From Pseudomonas sp. LS44 (GTDB lineage: Bacteria > Pseudomonadota > Gammaproteobacteria > Pseudomonadales > Pseudomonadaceae): a stretch of DNA of 64,000 nucleotides. The stretch is taken from contig NZ_CP102830.1 in NCBI RefSeq assembly GCF_024730785.1, positions 1,736,001 through 1,800,000 on the forward strand, read 5' to 3'. The notes below the pieces were generated by a model. That model worked only from the letters and a program-made list of their open reading frames with translations. It did no database searches and had not been told where the DNA came from. Positions 44,365 to 51,196 of this stretch are shown piece by piece; positions within the stretch are counted from its first letter, which is position 1, and every line of letters begins with the position of its first letter. Both the position numbers and the translations under genes were made by a program.

Positions 44365-44675
44365 TATTGAGACTCCTGCAAGGTTTCGTTGCTGGAAGTC
44401 TCGGCAATCGGGCTTGGCGGTTCTGTAGGAACACTCTGAAACGGTTGTAGGAGTACTCCGAAGTTCCAGGTCGGCGAGCATTCAGTGGCAGGTGGTGCCG
44501 CGGCCGGCACATGTAGCAGGACACGGCGTAGCGATGCGCGTTGCAAGGTCGGTTCGAGGATGTCCAGCAACGGCAGTTCGCGGTTCCGGGCAGCGCAGAG
44601 CAGCGATTTGCGCTGGTCGCGGCCGTACGTGCCCATCAGCCGCAGATGTCTGGCCTCCAGCCGACTGTTCAACAA
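44364..44675 (-). other. 103-codon open frame stop-start coupled to autotransporter 2
   Basis: A TTG-initiated frame on the same strand, upstream of autotransporter 2. Its TAA overlaps the ATG (TAATG). The first ~60 codons are G/C-ending like real pseudomonad genes (LEARHLRLMGTYGRDQRKSL, NRELPLLDILEPTLQRAS); the last third runs through the promoter motif. No ATG start or family match. It could be a decayed gene end, a leader ORF, or chance. The rest of 44365-44925 holds motif copies B and C and no other gene. Confidence 0.3.
44424..44462. promoter_or_regulatory. Two-part regulatory motif, copy B (autotransporter 2 promoter)
   Basis: Half 1 TCTGTAGGAACACTCTGA and half 2 TGTAGGAGTACTCCGAA, GTAGGA boxes 22 bp apart. 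It lies 59 bp before the autotransporter 2 ATG, against 57 bp for copy A before autotransporter 1. The matching position at two otherwise different upstream regions supports a promoter-linked role. Confidence 0.7.
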
Positions 44676-44766
44676 CTCGAGGTTGCGCAGTCCTCATGAC
44701 TAGTGCTCGGAAGAGCGGACGTTGCTTGACCGCAGTTTAAGTTTCCTGGCTTTTGCGACAGCACTC

Positions 44767-44805
44767 TGTAGGACTATTCCTGAGTACATGTAGGAGAAGT
44801 CCGAA
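44767..44805. promoter_or_regulatory. Two-part regulatory motif, copy C (regulator 2 upstream)
   Basis: Half 1 TCTGTAGGACTATTCCTGA and half 2 TGTAGGAGAAGTCCGAA, again 22 bp apart. It lies 120 bp before the regulator 2 GTG. TAGGACTATTCCTG matches 11 of 14 bases of the enterobacterial RcsB-type box TAAGAATATTCCTA as I remember it. It could serve autoregulation of regulator 2 or act as an upstream site for autotransporter 2. Confidence 0.65.
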
Positions 44806-44925
44806 GTTGGCTTATTGGCCAGTTGTTCCTCCCGTTATGTGGATATTCTCCGTTGCAATACTGATGCCTCGGGCTGCTGGAACCCCATCGGCACGGCAGT
44901 CCATGCAACCTGCGAGGTGGCCAAC

Positions 44926-46827
44926 GTGAGCCGCATTCTGATCGTCGACAGTTACCCGATCATTCGCCGCGCGGTGCGACTCAAGCTGGAGTCTGCCGGT
45001 CATGAGGTGATTGGCAAGGCCGAGAACGGCCGCACCGCTCTGGCCATGAGTCGCGAACGGCAACCCGACCTGGTCATCCTCGATCTTGCTATTTCGCAGC
45101 TAGGCGGCCTCGACCTGATTCGCCGACTGAAAAGCCATGACGAACGCCTCAAGGTGTTGGTGTTCACTGGTGATGCACCCCACCTGGCGTCGCGCTGCCT
45201 GCACGCCGGTGCCGATGGTTTCGTCGCCAAACAGGACGATCTGCTCGAACTGCGCAGCGCCGTGCGCGCGGTACTGCAAGGCCGCAGCTATTTTCCGAGC
45301 ATCGCACTGGAAGCCCTGGGCAGAGAGCCAGCGCACGCTGAGGAGCACGCGCAGCTGTCGGCCCGCGAATTCACTGTGCTGCAGCATCTCGTCAAGGGCA
45401 TAAGCAGTCGGGCGATTGCCAATGAACTGGCGATTAGCTTCAAGACTGTGAGCACTTACAAGACTCGACTTATGGCCAAGCTGCATGCCGGCTCGCTGGT
45501 CGAGTTGGCCGAGATCGCCCGCCGGGATGGATTGTTGCTCGGCGACGACGGCAGACCCGCCACCGCGCGTGCTGCACCTGCCGGCGAAGCCCTCGGGTGG
45601 CTGAGCGGTATCATCGATGGCATGCCAGCGCAGCTCTATGTCGGTGACATCGACGGCCACCTGTTGTTCGCCAATCGGGCGTTCTGCGCCGCCGTCGGTC
45701 AGCCGCTGGAGCTGCTGCAGGGCCAGCGACTGGTGGAGCAGGGCTGGATTGCCGCGGCGGATGTCGAGGTCTACCGCGGCCGCTATGAGCAGGCGATCTG
45801 TCGTGTCGAGCCATGCTCGTTCAACCTGGTCCAGCAGATCGATGGCCAGCGCCGGGTGATACAGCATTGGGGCATGCCGTATCGCGATGCTCAAGGCGGC
45901 GTCCTCGGCATGATCTGCGGGGCGTTGGATATCACCGAGCGCGAAGAGCAGTTGCTGCAGCACAGCAATGCTCGCCTGCAGGCCGAGGCCGTCAGCCGTG
46001 CGAGTGACCAGTTGCTGCAGCGCATGCACCACGAGCTGCAGGCGCCGTTGCAGGCTGTGAACGATCTACTGCGGTTGGCTTCGCAAGAGCCGGTGCTGGC
46101 GGTGCAGACCCGCGAAGCCCTGCCGGTGGCCCAGCAGGCGGTGGCCCAGTTGCTGCGTTTGAGTGACGAGCTGAACGATCTGGCGCGTTTGCAGATGGGC
46201 CTGTTGAGCCTGGATAGCCAGCCCGTCGATGCCGGCGCACTGACCGAAGCCTGCGTGCAGACCTACCGCGCTGAAGCGCTCCAGCGTGGATTGGAGCTGG
46301 TGTGCAGCCTGGATCGCACGGTGCCGTCAAACGTTTGGGTCGACCCCCGGCGCTTCACACAGATTGTCGATCAGTTGCTCAGCAACGCGCTGAATTCCAC
46401 CGATTACGGGCGCATTGAGGTCACCTTGCGCACCGTGCCGTGCGGCAAGGCCCGCGTCGAATTACAGCTGGCGGTCAGCGATAGTGGTGTAGGCATCGCC
46501 GAGGAGGATCTGCCGCTGTTATTCGAACCCTTTGCGTTGGCGCCGGACCCGCTTGCGCGCAGCTGCAGTGGTCTGGGCCTGGCGCTCAGTTGGCGTCTGG
46601 CCCAGGCCATGGGTGGCACGCTGAGCGTGCAGGGCCAGCCGGGACTGGGTAGTTGTTTCACTCTCGACCTGTGCCTGCCCCAAGCGATGGAAGTCTGCGG
46701 TGAGTTGGATCGGCAATCGGCCGCGCTCAATCTGGTCGATGCACAGAGGGGGCATCACGCGTTGAGGCAGGTGATGCAGCAGCTCGGTACAGCGGTCGAA
46801 GGGCCGCCGCTCGAGTGGTATATCTGA
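44926..46827 (+). CDS. Fused receiver-LuxR HTH-PAS-histidine kinase regulator 2
   Basis: A 633-residue soluble paralogue of regulator 1 with the same order: receiver (Asp53 in VILDLAI, Lys102), LuxR/FixJ HTH (~144-203, LSAREFTVLQHLVKG...TVSTYKTRLMAKL), PAS (~222-340), kinase core. Here the dimerisation box is LLQRMHHELQAPL, so a phospho-acceptor His369 is present, with N-box LLSNALNS, DSGVGIAEED and CSGLGLAL. A C-terminal tail of about 45 residues has no match in regulator 1. The GTG at 44926 aligns with the regulator 1 start and has GAGG 8 nt upstream. Divergent from autotransporter 2, which it probably activates (inference). Confidence 0.86.
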   Translation: MSRILIVDSYPIIRRAVRLKLESAGHEVIGKAENGRTALAMSRERQPDLVILDLAISQLGGLDLIRRLKSHDERLKVLVFTGDAPHLASRCLHAGADGFVAKQDDLLELRSAVRAVLQGRSYFPSIALEALGREPAHAEEHAQLSAREFTVLQHLVKGISSRAIANELAISFKTVSTYKTRLMAKLHAGSLVELAEIARRDGLLLGDDGRPATARAAPAGEALGWLSGIIDGMPAQLYVGDIDGHLLFANRAFCAAVGQPLELLQGQRLVEQGWIAAADVEVYRGRYEQAICRVEPCSFNLVQQIDGQRRVIQHWGMPYRDAQGGVLGMICGALDITEREEQLLQHSNARLQAEAVSRASDQLLQRMHHELQAPLQAVNDLLRLASQEPVLAVQTREALPVAQQAVAQLLRLSDELNDLARLQMGLLSLDSQPVDAGALTEACVQTYRAEALQRGLELVCSLDRTVPSNVWVDPRRFTQIVDQLLSNALNSTDYGRIEVTLRTVPCGKARVELQLAVSDSGVGIAEEDLPLLFEPFALAPDPLARSCSGLGLALSWRLAQAMGGTLSVQGQPGLGSCFTLDLCLPQAMEVCGELDRQSAALNLVDAQRGHHALRQVMQQLGTAVEGPPLEWYI

Positions 46828-46906
46828 CAGGCCTGCTCCGCAATCAGCAAAGCAGAGAGGAGTTTTTGGGTGGTTGAAGTCGGGCGAGCGGCTCATCGTT
46901 TGACCT

Positions 46907-46951
46907 GATGGGTATCGCTGCACTCCGGCTAGGCGCCCCCACCCATCTTAC
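46907..46951. repeat. Small hairpin repeat, GATGGGTAT...ACCCATC, copy 2
   Basis: GATGGGTATCGCTGCACTC then ACCCATCTTAC; related to 26784-26821 and 63147-63174. It follows regulator 2, next to a GCGGGCTTTTTT tract that looks like the 3' half of a terminator lacking its partner. Confidence 0.5.
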
Positions 46952-46971
46952 GATTCTGCGGGCTTTTTTAT

Positions 46972-47179
46972 GGCTACGTACCCGTTAAGTATTGCGCACC
47001 GCTTTTGTAGGGTGGGTTAGCTGCGCAGCGGCGTAACCCACCGGCAGCGCCGCCTTGGACAGCGGCGTCCAGCCTGCATAGTTGGTGGGTTACGCCTACG
47101 GCTAACCCACCCTGCGAATCATCGCCCCGGGCATCACCTGCCAAGCTTGGACGTCCCAACACGTAACTGGGGCATAGCC
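46972..47179. repeat. TAACCCACC-type repeat element, family C, copy 4 (inverted)
   Basis: GGCTACGTACCCGTTAAGT on the left and GGGGCATAGCC on the right are the outer ends, in opposite orientation to copy 1. The core pairs GTAGGGTGGGTTAGC with GGCTAACCCACC. Its left end touches a T-tract (CTTTTTTAT). It fills most of the gap before pauB. Confidence 0.78.
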
Positions 47180-47224
47180 TTTTTATGGGCGATCGAAGGG
47201 GCGAGGTGGCGATTGCCTGGCCGC

Positions 47225-48550
47225 TCAGCGCAGTTTTTCGAGCAACTGGTAGTACCACATGCCGGCGGCCAGCATCGGGTTGCCGAAGATGTCGCCGAGC
47301 GGCACCTTGATGTGCTTGCAGGCGGCGAAGGTGTCGAACTGGCTCAGGTCGCCGTGCATCGCGTTGGCCATGATCTCGCCCATGATGTGGGTGGTGGCGA
47401 TGCCGTGGCCGGAGTAGCCCTGGCAATACCAGACGTTGTTTGACAGCTTGCCGAGCTGCGGGATGCGGTTCATCACGATGCCCATTGCGCAGCTCCACTG
47501 GAAGTCGATCGCCACGCCCTTGAGTTGTGGGAAGGTGCGTTCGATGCACGGGCGCAGCTCGCCGGCGATATCCCGCGAGTCGCGCCCGGAATAATTGGCG
47601 CCACCGCCGAACAGCAGGCGACCGTCGGCGGTCAGGCGGTAATAGTCGAGCACGAAACGGCAGTCGTACAGCGCCAGGTCCTGCGGGTTGATCTCGCGGG
47701 CCAGCGCGCCGAGCGGTGCGGTGGTGACGATGCCGCCCATGGCCGGGAAAATCTTGCCCTTGAGCTGCTTGGGTTCGAGCTTGTGGTAGACGTCGCCGGC
47801 CAGCAGCACTTGCTTGGCATCGATGCGTCCCTCGGCAGTGATTACGGCCGGCGTCTCGCCATGGACGATCTCCAGTACTTCGGAGTGCTCGAAGATCAGC
47901 GCGCCGAGGTTTGCCGCGGCCTTCGCTTCGCCGATGCACAGGTTGAGCGGGTGCAGGTGCATGTTGCGGGTGTTCTTCAGCGCACCGAGGTACAGGTCGC
48001 TGCCGAGGTGCGCACGCATGCCGTCGCGGTCCAGCAGGGTGACGTCATCGCTCATGCCGCGACGCTGCGCTTCGTCATGCGAGGCGCGCAGCTCGTCCAT
48101 GTGACTGGGCTTCATCGCCGCGTGCAGGTGACCGTGCTTGAGGTCGCAGCGAATGCCGTACTTCTCTACCCGACTCTTGATGATCTGGTGACCGCGCCAG
48201 CGCAGGTGCCAGATGAAGTCGTCGACTTCCTCGCCGAGGTTGTCACGCATCTGTTTGCGCATCGCCGCGTCGCCCGACAGGCTGCCGGTGACCTGGCCGC
48301 CGTTGCGCCCAGTGGCGCCCCAGCCGATCTTGTGGGCTTCGACGATGGCCACCTTGTAGCCGCGCTCGGCCAGTTCCACGGCGCTGGCGACGCCGGTGAA
48401 ACCGCCGCCGATGATGGCGATGTCGACACTGATCCGCCCCTGCAGGCGCGGGTAGTTGGTTTCCTCGTTGAGCGTGGCGCTGTAGTAGGACGGGCAGCGC
48501 TCGGCGGCGGGGACGGCGGGTTTGAGTGCGGCGGCTAGTGCAGCGGTCAT
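47225..48550 (-). CDS. pauB: FAD-dependent gamma-glutamylpolyamine oxidase (PauB/PuuB type)
   Basis: A 441-residue DAO-family flavoenzyme. The FAD loop is IAIIGGGFTGVASAVELAERG, then GWGATGRNGGQVTGSLSGD, and a late QGYSGHGIATTHIMGE. The N-terminus CPSYYSATLNEETNYPRLQG is characteristic of gamma-glutamylputrescine oxidases (PuuB) and their pseudomonad PauB relatives, which oxidise the glutamylated polyamine. The neighbour encodes the glutamyl-polyamine synthetase, completing the first two steps. AAAGGAA lies 9 nt before the ATG at 48550. Which polyamine it prefers is not known. Confidence 0.85.
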   Translation of the reverse strand: MTAALAAALKPAVPAAERCPSYYSATLNEETNYPRLQGRISVDIAIIGGGFTGVASAVELAERGYKVAIVEAHKIGWGATGRNGGQVTGSLSGDAAMRKQMRDNLGEEVDDFIWHLRWRGHQIIKSRVEKYGIRCDLKHGHLHAAMKPSHMDELRASHDEAQRRGMSDDVTLLDRDGMRAHLGSDLYLGALKNTRNMHLHPLNLCIGEAKAAANLGALIFEHSEVLEIVHGETPAVITAEGRIDAKQVLLAGDVYHKLEPKQLKGKIFPAMGGIVTTAPLGALAREINPQDLALYDCRFVLDYYRLTADGRLLFGGGANYSGRDSRDIAGELRPCIERTFPQLKGVAIDFQWSCAMGIVMNRIPQLGKLSNNVWYCQGYSGHGIATTHIMGEIMANAMHGDLSQFDTFAACKHIKVPLGDIFGNPMLAAGMWYYQLLEKLR

Positions 48551-48576
48551 CGAGGGTATTCCTTTGTCTGTAGGTC

Positions 48577-48628
48577 GTAGCCCGGATGCAATCCGGGACG
48601 GGGTTGCCCCGGATTGCATCCGGGCTAC
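48577..48628. repeat. REP-like hairpin (GTAGCCCGGATGCAATCCGGG family)
   Basis: Near-perfect palindrome GTAGCCCGGATGCAATCCGGG...GGATTGCATCCGGGCTAC with a short loop, in the 84-bp gap between pauA and pauB. Confidence 0.85.
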
Positions 48629-48634
48629 AGCGCA

Positions 48635-50011
48635 TCACGTATTGGTTAAATACCAGCGCCAATCCTGCTCGCCGACTTCGGCCATGAACTGGCGGTATTC
48701 GGCACGCTTGACCGCCAGGTAGACGCCGAGGAATTCCGCCCCCAGCGCCTCGCTCGCCCAGTTGGACTGCTCCAGCGCGCGCAGCGAGGTCAGCCAGTCG
48801 GTCGGCAGCAGCTCCATGTTCTGGGCGGTGGCCTGCGCATAGCCGTTGCCAGTGACCGGCGCGCCGGGGTCGATTTCGTCGCGGATGCCGCGGTGGATGC
48901 CGGCGAGAATCGCCGCTGCGGCCAGATACGGGTTGGCGTCGGCACCGCAGATGCGGTGTTCGATATGCCGGGTATTGGCCGGGCCACCCGGAATGCGCAG
49001 GCTCACGGTACGGTTGTCGACGCCCCAGGTCGGCGCCAGCGGCGCATAGCTGTTGGCCTGGAAGCGTCGATAGGAGTTGGCGTTGGGACAGAACAGCAGC
49101 AGTGAATCGAGCAGCGAGGCGAGCATGCCGCCGATGGCCAGGCGCAGCAGCGGAGTGCCGGCAGGGTCGTCGCTGGCGAACAGGTTGGTGCCGTTTTCAT
49201 TGGCCAGGCTGACATGCATGTGCATGCCGGTACCGGCCAGATGGTCGTACGGTTTGGCCATGAAGCAGGCCTGCATACCGTGCTTGTGGGCGACGCCTTT
49301 GACCAGGCGCTTGTAGCGCACGGCCTGATCCATGGCTGCTAGCGCATCGCCGTGCTCCAGGGTGATTTCCACCTGGCCCGGCGCGTATTCGGAGATTGCC
49401 GTGCGCGCTGGAATGCCTTGCTCCTTGCAGGCGGCGTACAGGTCGGCGAGGAACGGCTCGATCTGCTCCAGCTCGCGCAGGCCGTAGACCTGGGTGCTGC
49501 GCGGTCGACCGCCATCGCGGTCCAGCGCCGGCTGCGGACGCCCTTGCGCGTCGCGCTGCTGATCGAGCAGGTAGAACTCCAGTTCGCAGGCCATTACCGG
49601 GTGATAGCCGTCAGCCTTCAGCGCATCGATGACCTTGATCAGCACATGGCGTGGATCGGCGATGGTTGCCGGCATGCCCTCGATCGGGTGCATGCTGACC
49701 TGCACGGCGGCGGTCGGCATCTTCCGCCATGGCAGGCGCACCAGACTGCCGGCCAGTGGATAGGCGCGGCAGTCGATATCGCCGACTTCCCAGACCAGGC
49801 CTGAGTCCTCGACGTCATCGCCGTGAATGGTCAGGCCGAGGATCGTGCTCGGCAGCGGTCGACCGCTTTGGTACACGGCGAGCAGCTCGTCGCGGTGCAG
49901 CAGCTTGCCGCGCGGCACGCCGTTGGCGTCGAGAATAAACAGTTCGAAAGCTTCGATATCGGGATGTTTGGCCAGGAATGCCTGGGCTTCTTGCGCGTCA
50001 GCGAAGGTCAT
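48635..50011 (-). CDS. pauA: Gamma-glutamylpolyamine synthetase (PauA/PuuA, glutamine synthetase family)
   Basis: A 458-residue glutamine-synthetase-like ligase joining glutamate to a polyamine with ATP, the first step of the gamma-glutamyl pathway. It has FILDANGVPRGKLL, ACELEFYLLD (metal-binding glutamates), EYAPGQVEITLEHGDALAAMD, GTGMHMHVSL, and NRTVSLRIPGGPANTRHIEHR. No adenylylation tyrosine motif of GlnA is seen. The ATG at 50011 is chosen by family N-terminus; the ribosome-binding site is weak, and an upstream in-frame ATG would add 26 non-family residues. Same strand as pauB, probably one transcript. Confidence 0.86.
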   Translation of the reverse strand: MTFADAQEAQAFLAKHPDIEAFELFILDANGVPRGKLLHRDELLAVYQSGRPLPSTILGLTIHGDDVEDSGLVWEVGDIDCRAYPLAGSLVRLPWRKMPTAAVQVSMHPIEGMPATIADPRHVLIKVIDALKADGYHPVMACELEFYLLDQQRDAQGRPQPALDRDGGRPRSTQVYGLRELEQIEPFLADLYAACKEQGIPARTAISEYAPGQVEITLEHGDALAAMDQAVRYKRLVKGVAHKHGMQACFMAKPYDHLAGTGMHMHVSLANENGTNLFASDDPAGTPLLRLAIGGMLASLLDSLLLFCPNANSYRRFQANSYAPLAPTWGVDNRTVSLRIPGGPANTRHIEHRICGADANPYLAAAAILAGIHRGIRDEIDPGAPVTGNGYAQATAQNMELLPTDWLTSLRALEQSNWASEALGAEFLGVYLAVKRAEYRQFMAEVGEQDWRWYLTNT

Positions 50012-50525
50012 GCGGGTTCTCGTCAGCACCGGGATGCACGTAGTGGCGTTCAGCCGAAGCTCCACGCTCAGGGCGCGGGAGATCGGCATTCGTAGGGAAG
50101 GGCAGCGGGCTCGCGCTCAGGCGAGTGGCGTGGCATCCGGCGGGCGGGCGTGACGGCAATGCCAGAGCGCCCAGAAGGTCAGCTCGGCAGGTAAGGCGCA
50201 GGCAGCGTGGTGGTTGTTCTTGCGCAGTCGTCCGACATCCGCAATGCGGGTGTTCGGTGTCCCGGCGGGCGGGGCGGACAGGGCAAGATCAAGCATGGGG
50301 GCGCATCGTGACGAGCCGCACAGGGCTCAGGCAGACAGCAGGTTCACATGCCGACGGTTGGCGGTTAAATCGTATTCTTCAGATGTTCAGTGTGCCGATT
50401 ACTAAACTTTCCATGCGTCGCGGATAGGCTTCAAAAGCCCAGTGCGAGGGGCTTTCGCCATCTTTTTCGGCGTATTCCCTGTGGTAGACTCCGCCCCTCG
50501 CGCGCCCTCCAAATCAAGGAAAGTC
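50012..50525. other. Intergenic region between pauA and the GntR gene
   Basis: A 514-bp divergent gap. On the minus strand 50117-50296 holds a 59-codon frame (starting MLDLALSAPPAGTPNTRIAD, later ELTFWALWHCRHA) without a ribosome-binding site; I rate it as possible but unproven. The part near 50340-50400 is A+T-richer and probably carries the promoters. No palindrome like TTGTATACAA was found before the GntR gene. Confidence 0.4.
50434..50455. terminator. Terminator-like hairpin upstream of the GntR gene
   Basis: AAAGCCC and GGGCTTT pair around AGTGCGAG, followed on the plus strand by CGCCATCTTTTT. It could act on either strand or be an attenuator in the leader of the GntR gene, which starts 70 bp later. 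Confidence 0.45.
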
Positions 50526-51185
50526 ATGACCTTCAAGGCCCCGGATAGCCTCGTCGAGCAGATCGCCAACCATCTCGCCCAGCGCATCATTCGCGGCGAG
50601 TTGAAGGAGCGCGAGCGCATCCAGGAATTGAAAGTCACCCAGGAGTTGAACGTCAGCCGTGGCTCGGTACGCGAGGCGCTGCTGCTCCTTGAGCGCCGTC
50701 ACCTGGTCACCATTCCGCCACGTCGTGGAGCGCAGGTCAGCGAGCTGAATGCGCGCAATGTGCGAAATCTGTATGCCCTGGTCTGCGAGCTGTACATCCT
50801 GCTTGCCAATAGCGTGGCCGATCGCTGGCAAGTCGAGGCGGATCTGCAGCCGTTCCGCGCCATTCAGCAGCGCTTGATCGTCAGCGCCGATCGCGGCGAC
50901 ATCCAGGGTTTCGTCGCCGAAGGCTTCAATATCGTCAGCGCCGCGCTGCCGTTCGCCGACAATCCGTATTTGCAGGAAACCCTGGAAAACCTCCTGCCCT
51001 CCGTCAGCCGTACCTATCACTTCGCGCTGGAGCGCCGGCAAACCCGGATGAGCCAGTTCCTCGAAGTGCTCGACGGCTTGCTGCAGGCAGTGATCGCGCG
51101 GGACAAAGCGCAGATCCGCGAAATGATCAGCGCCTATAGCCAGCACAATTGCCAGGTGGTGCTGGCCGCCCTGGCGGACCGGTAA
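50526..51185 (+). CDS. GntR-family (FCD) transcriptional regulator
   Basis: A 219-residue regulator. N-terminal winged helix (LVEQIANHLAQRIIRGELKE, then ELNVSRGSVREALLLLERRHLV) and a C-terminal FCD-type helical effector domain (VRNLYALVCELYILLANS, RTYHFALERRQTRMSQFLEVL). CAAGGAAAG lies before the ATG at 50526; an earlier frame start would cross the hairpin region. In PAO1 a GntR regulator (PA1526) precedes smc in the same way. Its targets are not known; the TTGT-ACAA sites at the puuE/hiuH promoters or the pau genes are candidates. Confidence 0.88.
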   Translation: MTFKAPDSLVEQIANHLAQRIIRGELKERERIQELKVTQELNVSRGSVREALLLLERRHLVTIPPRRGAQVSELNARNVRNLYALVCELYILLANSVADRWQVEADLQPFRAIQQRLIVSADRGDIQGFVAEGFNIVSAALPFADNPYLQETLENLLPSVSRTYHFALERRQTRMSQFLEVLDGLLQAVIARDKAQIREMISAYSQHNCQVVLAALADR

Positions 51186-51196
51186 GGGAGCGGAGC

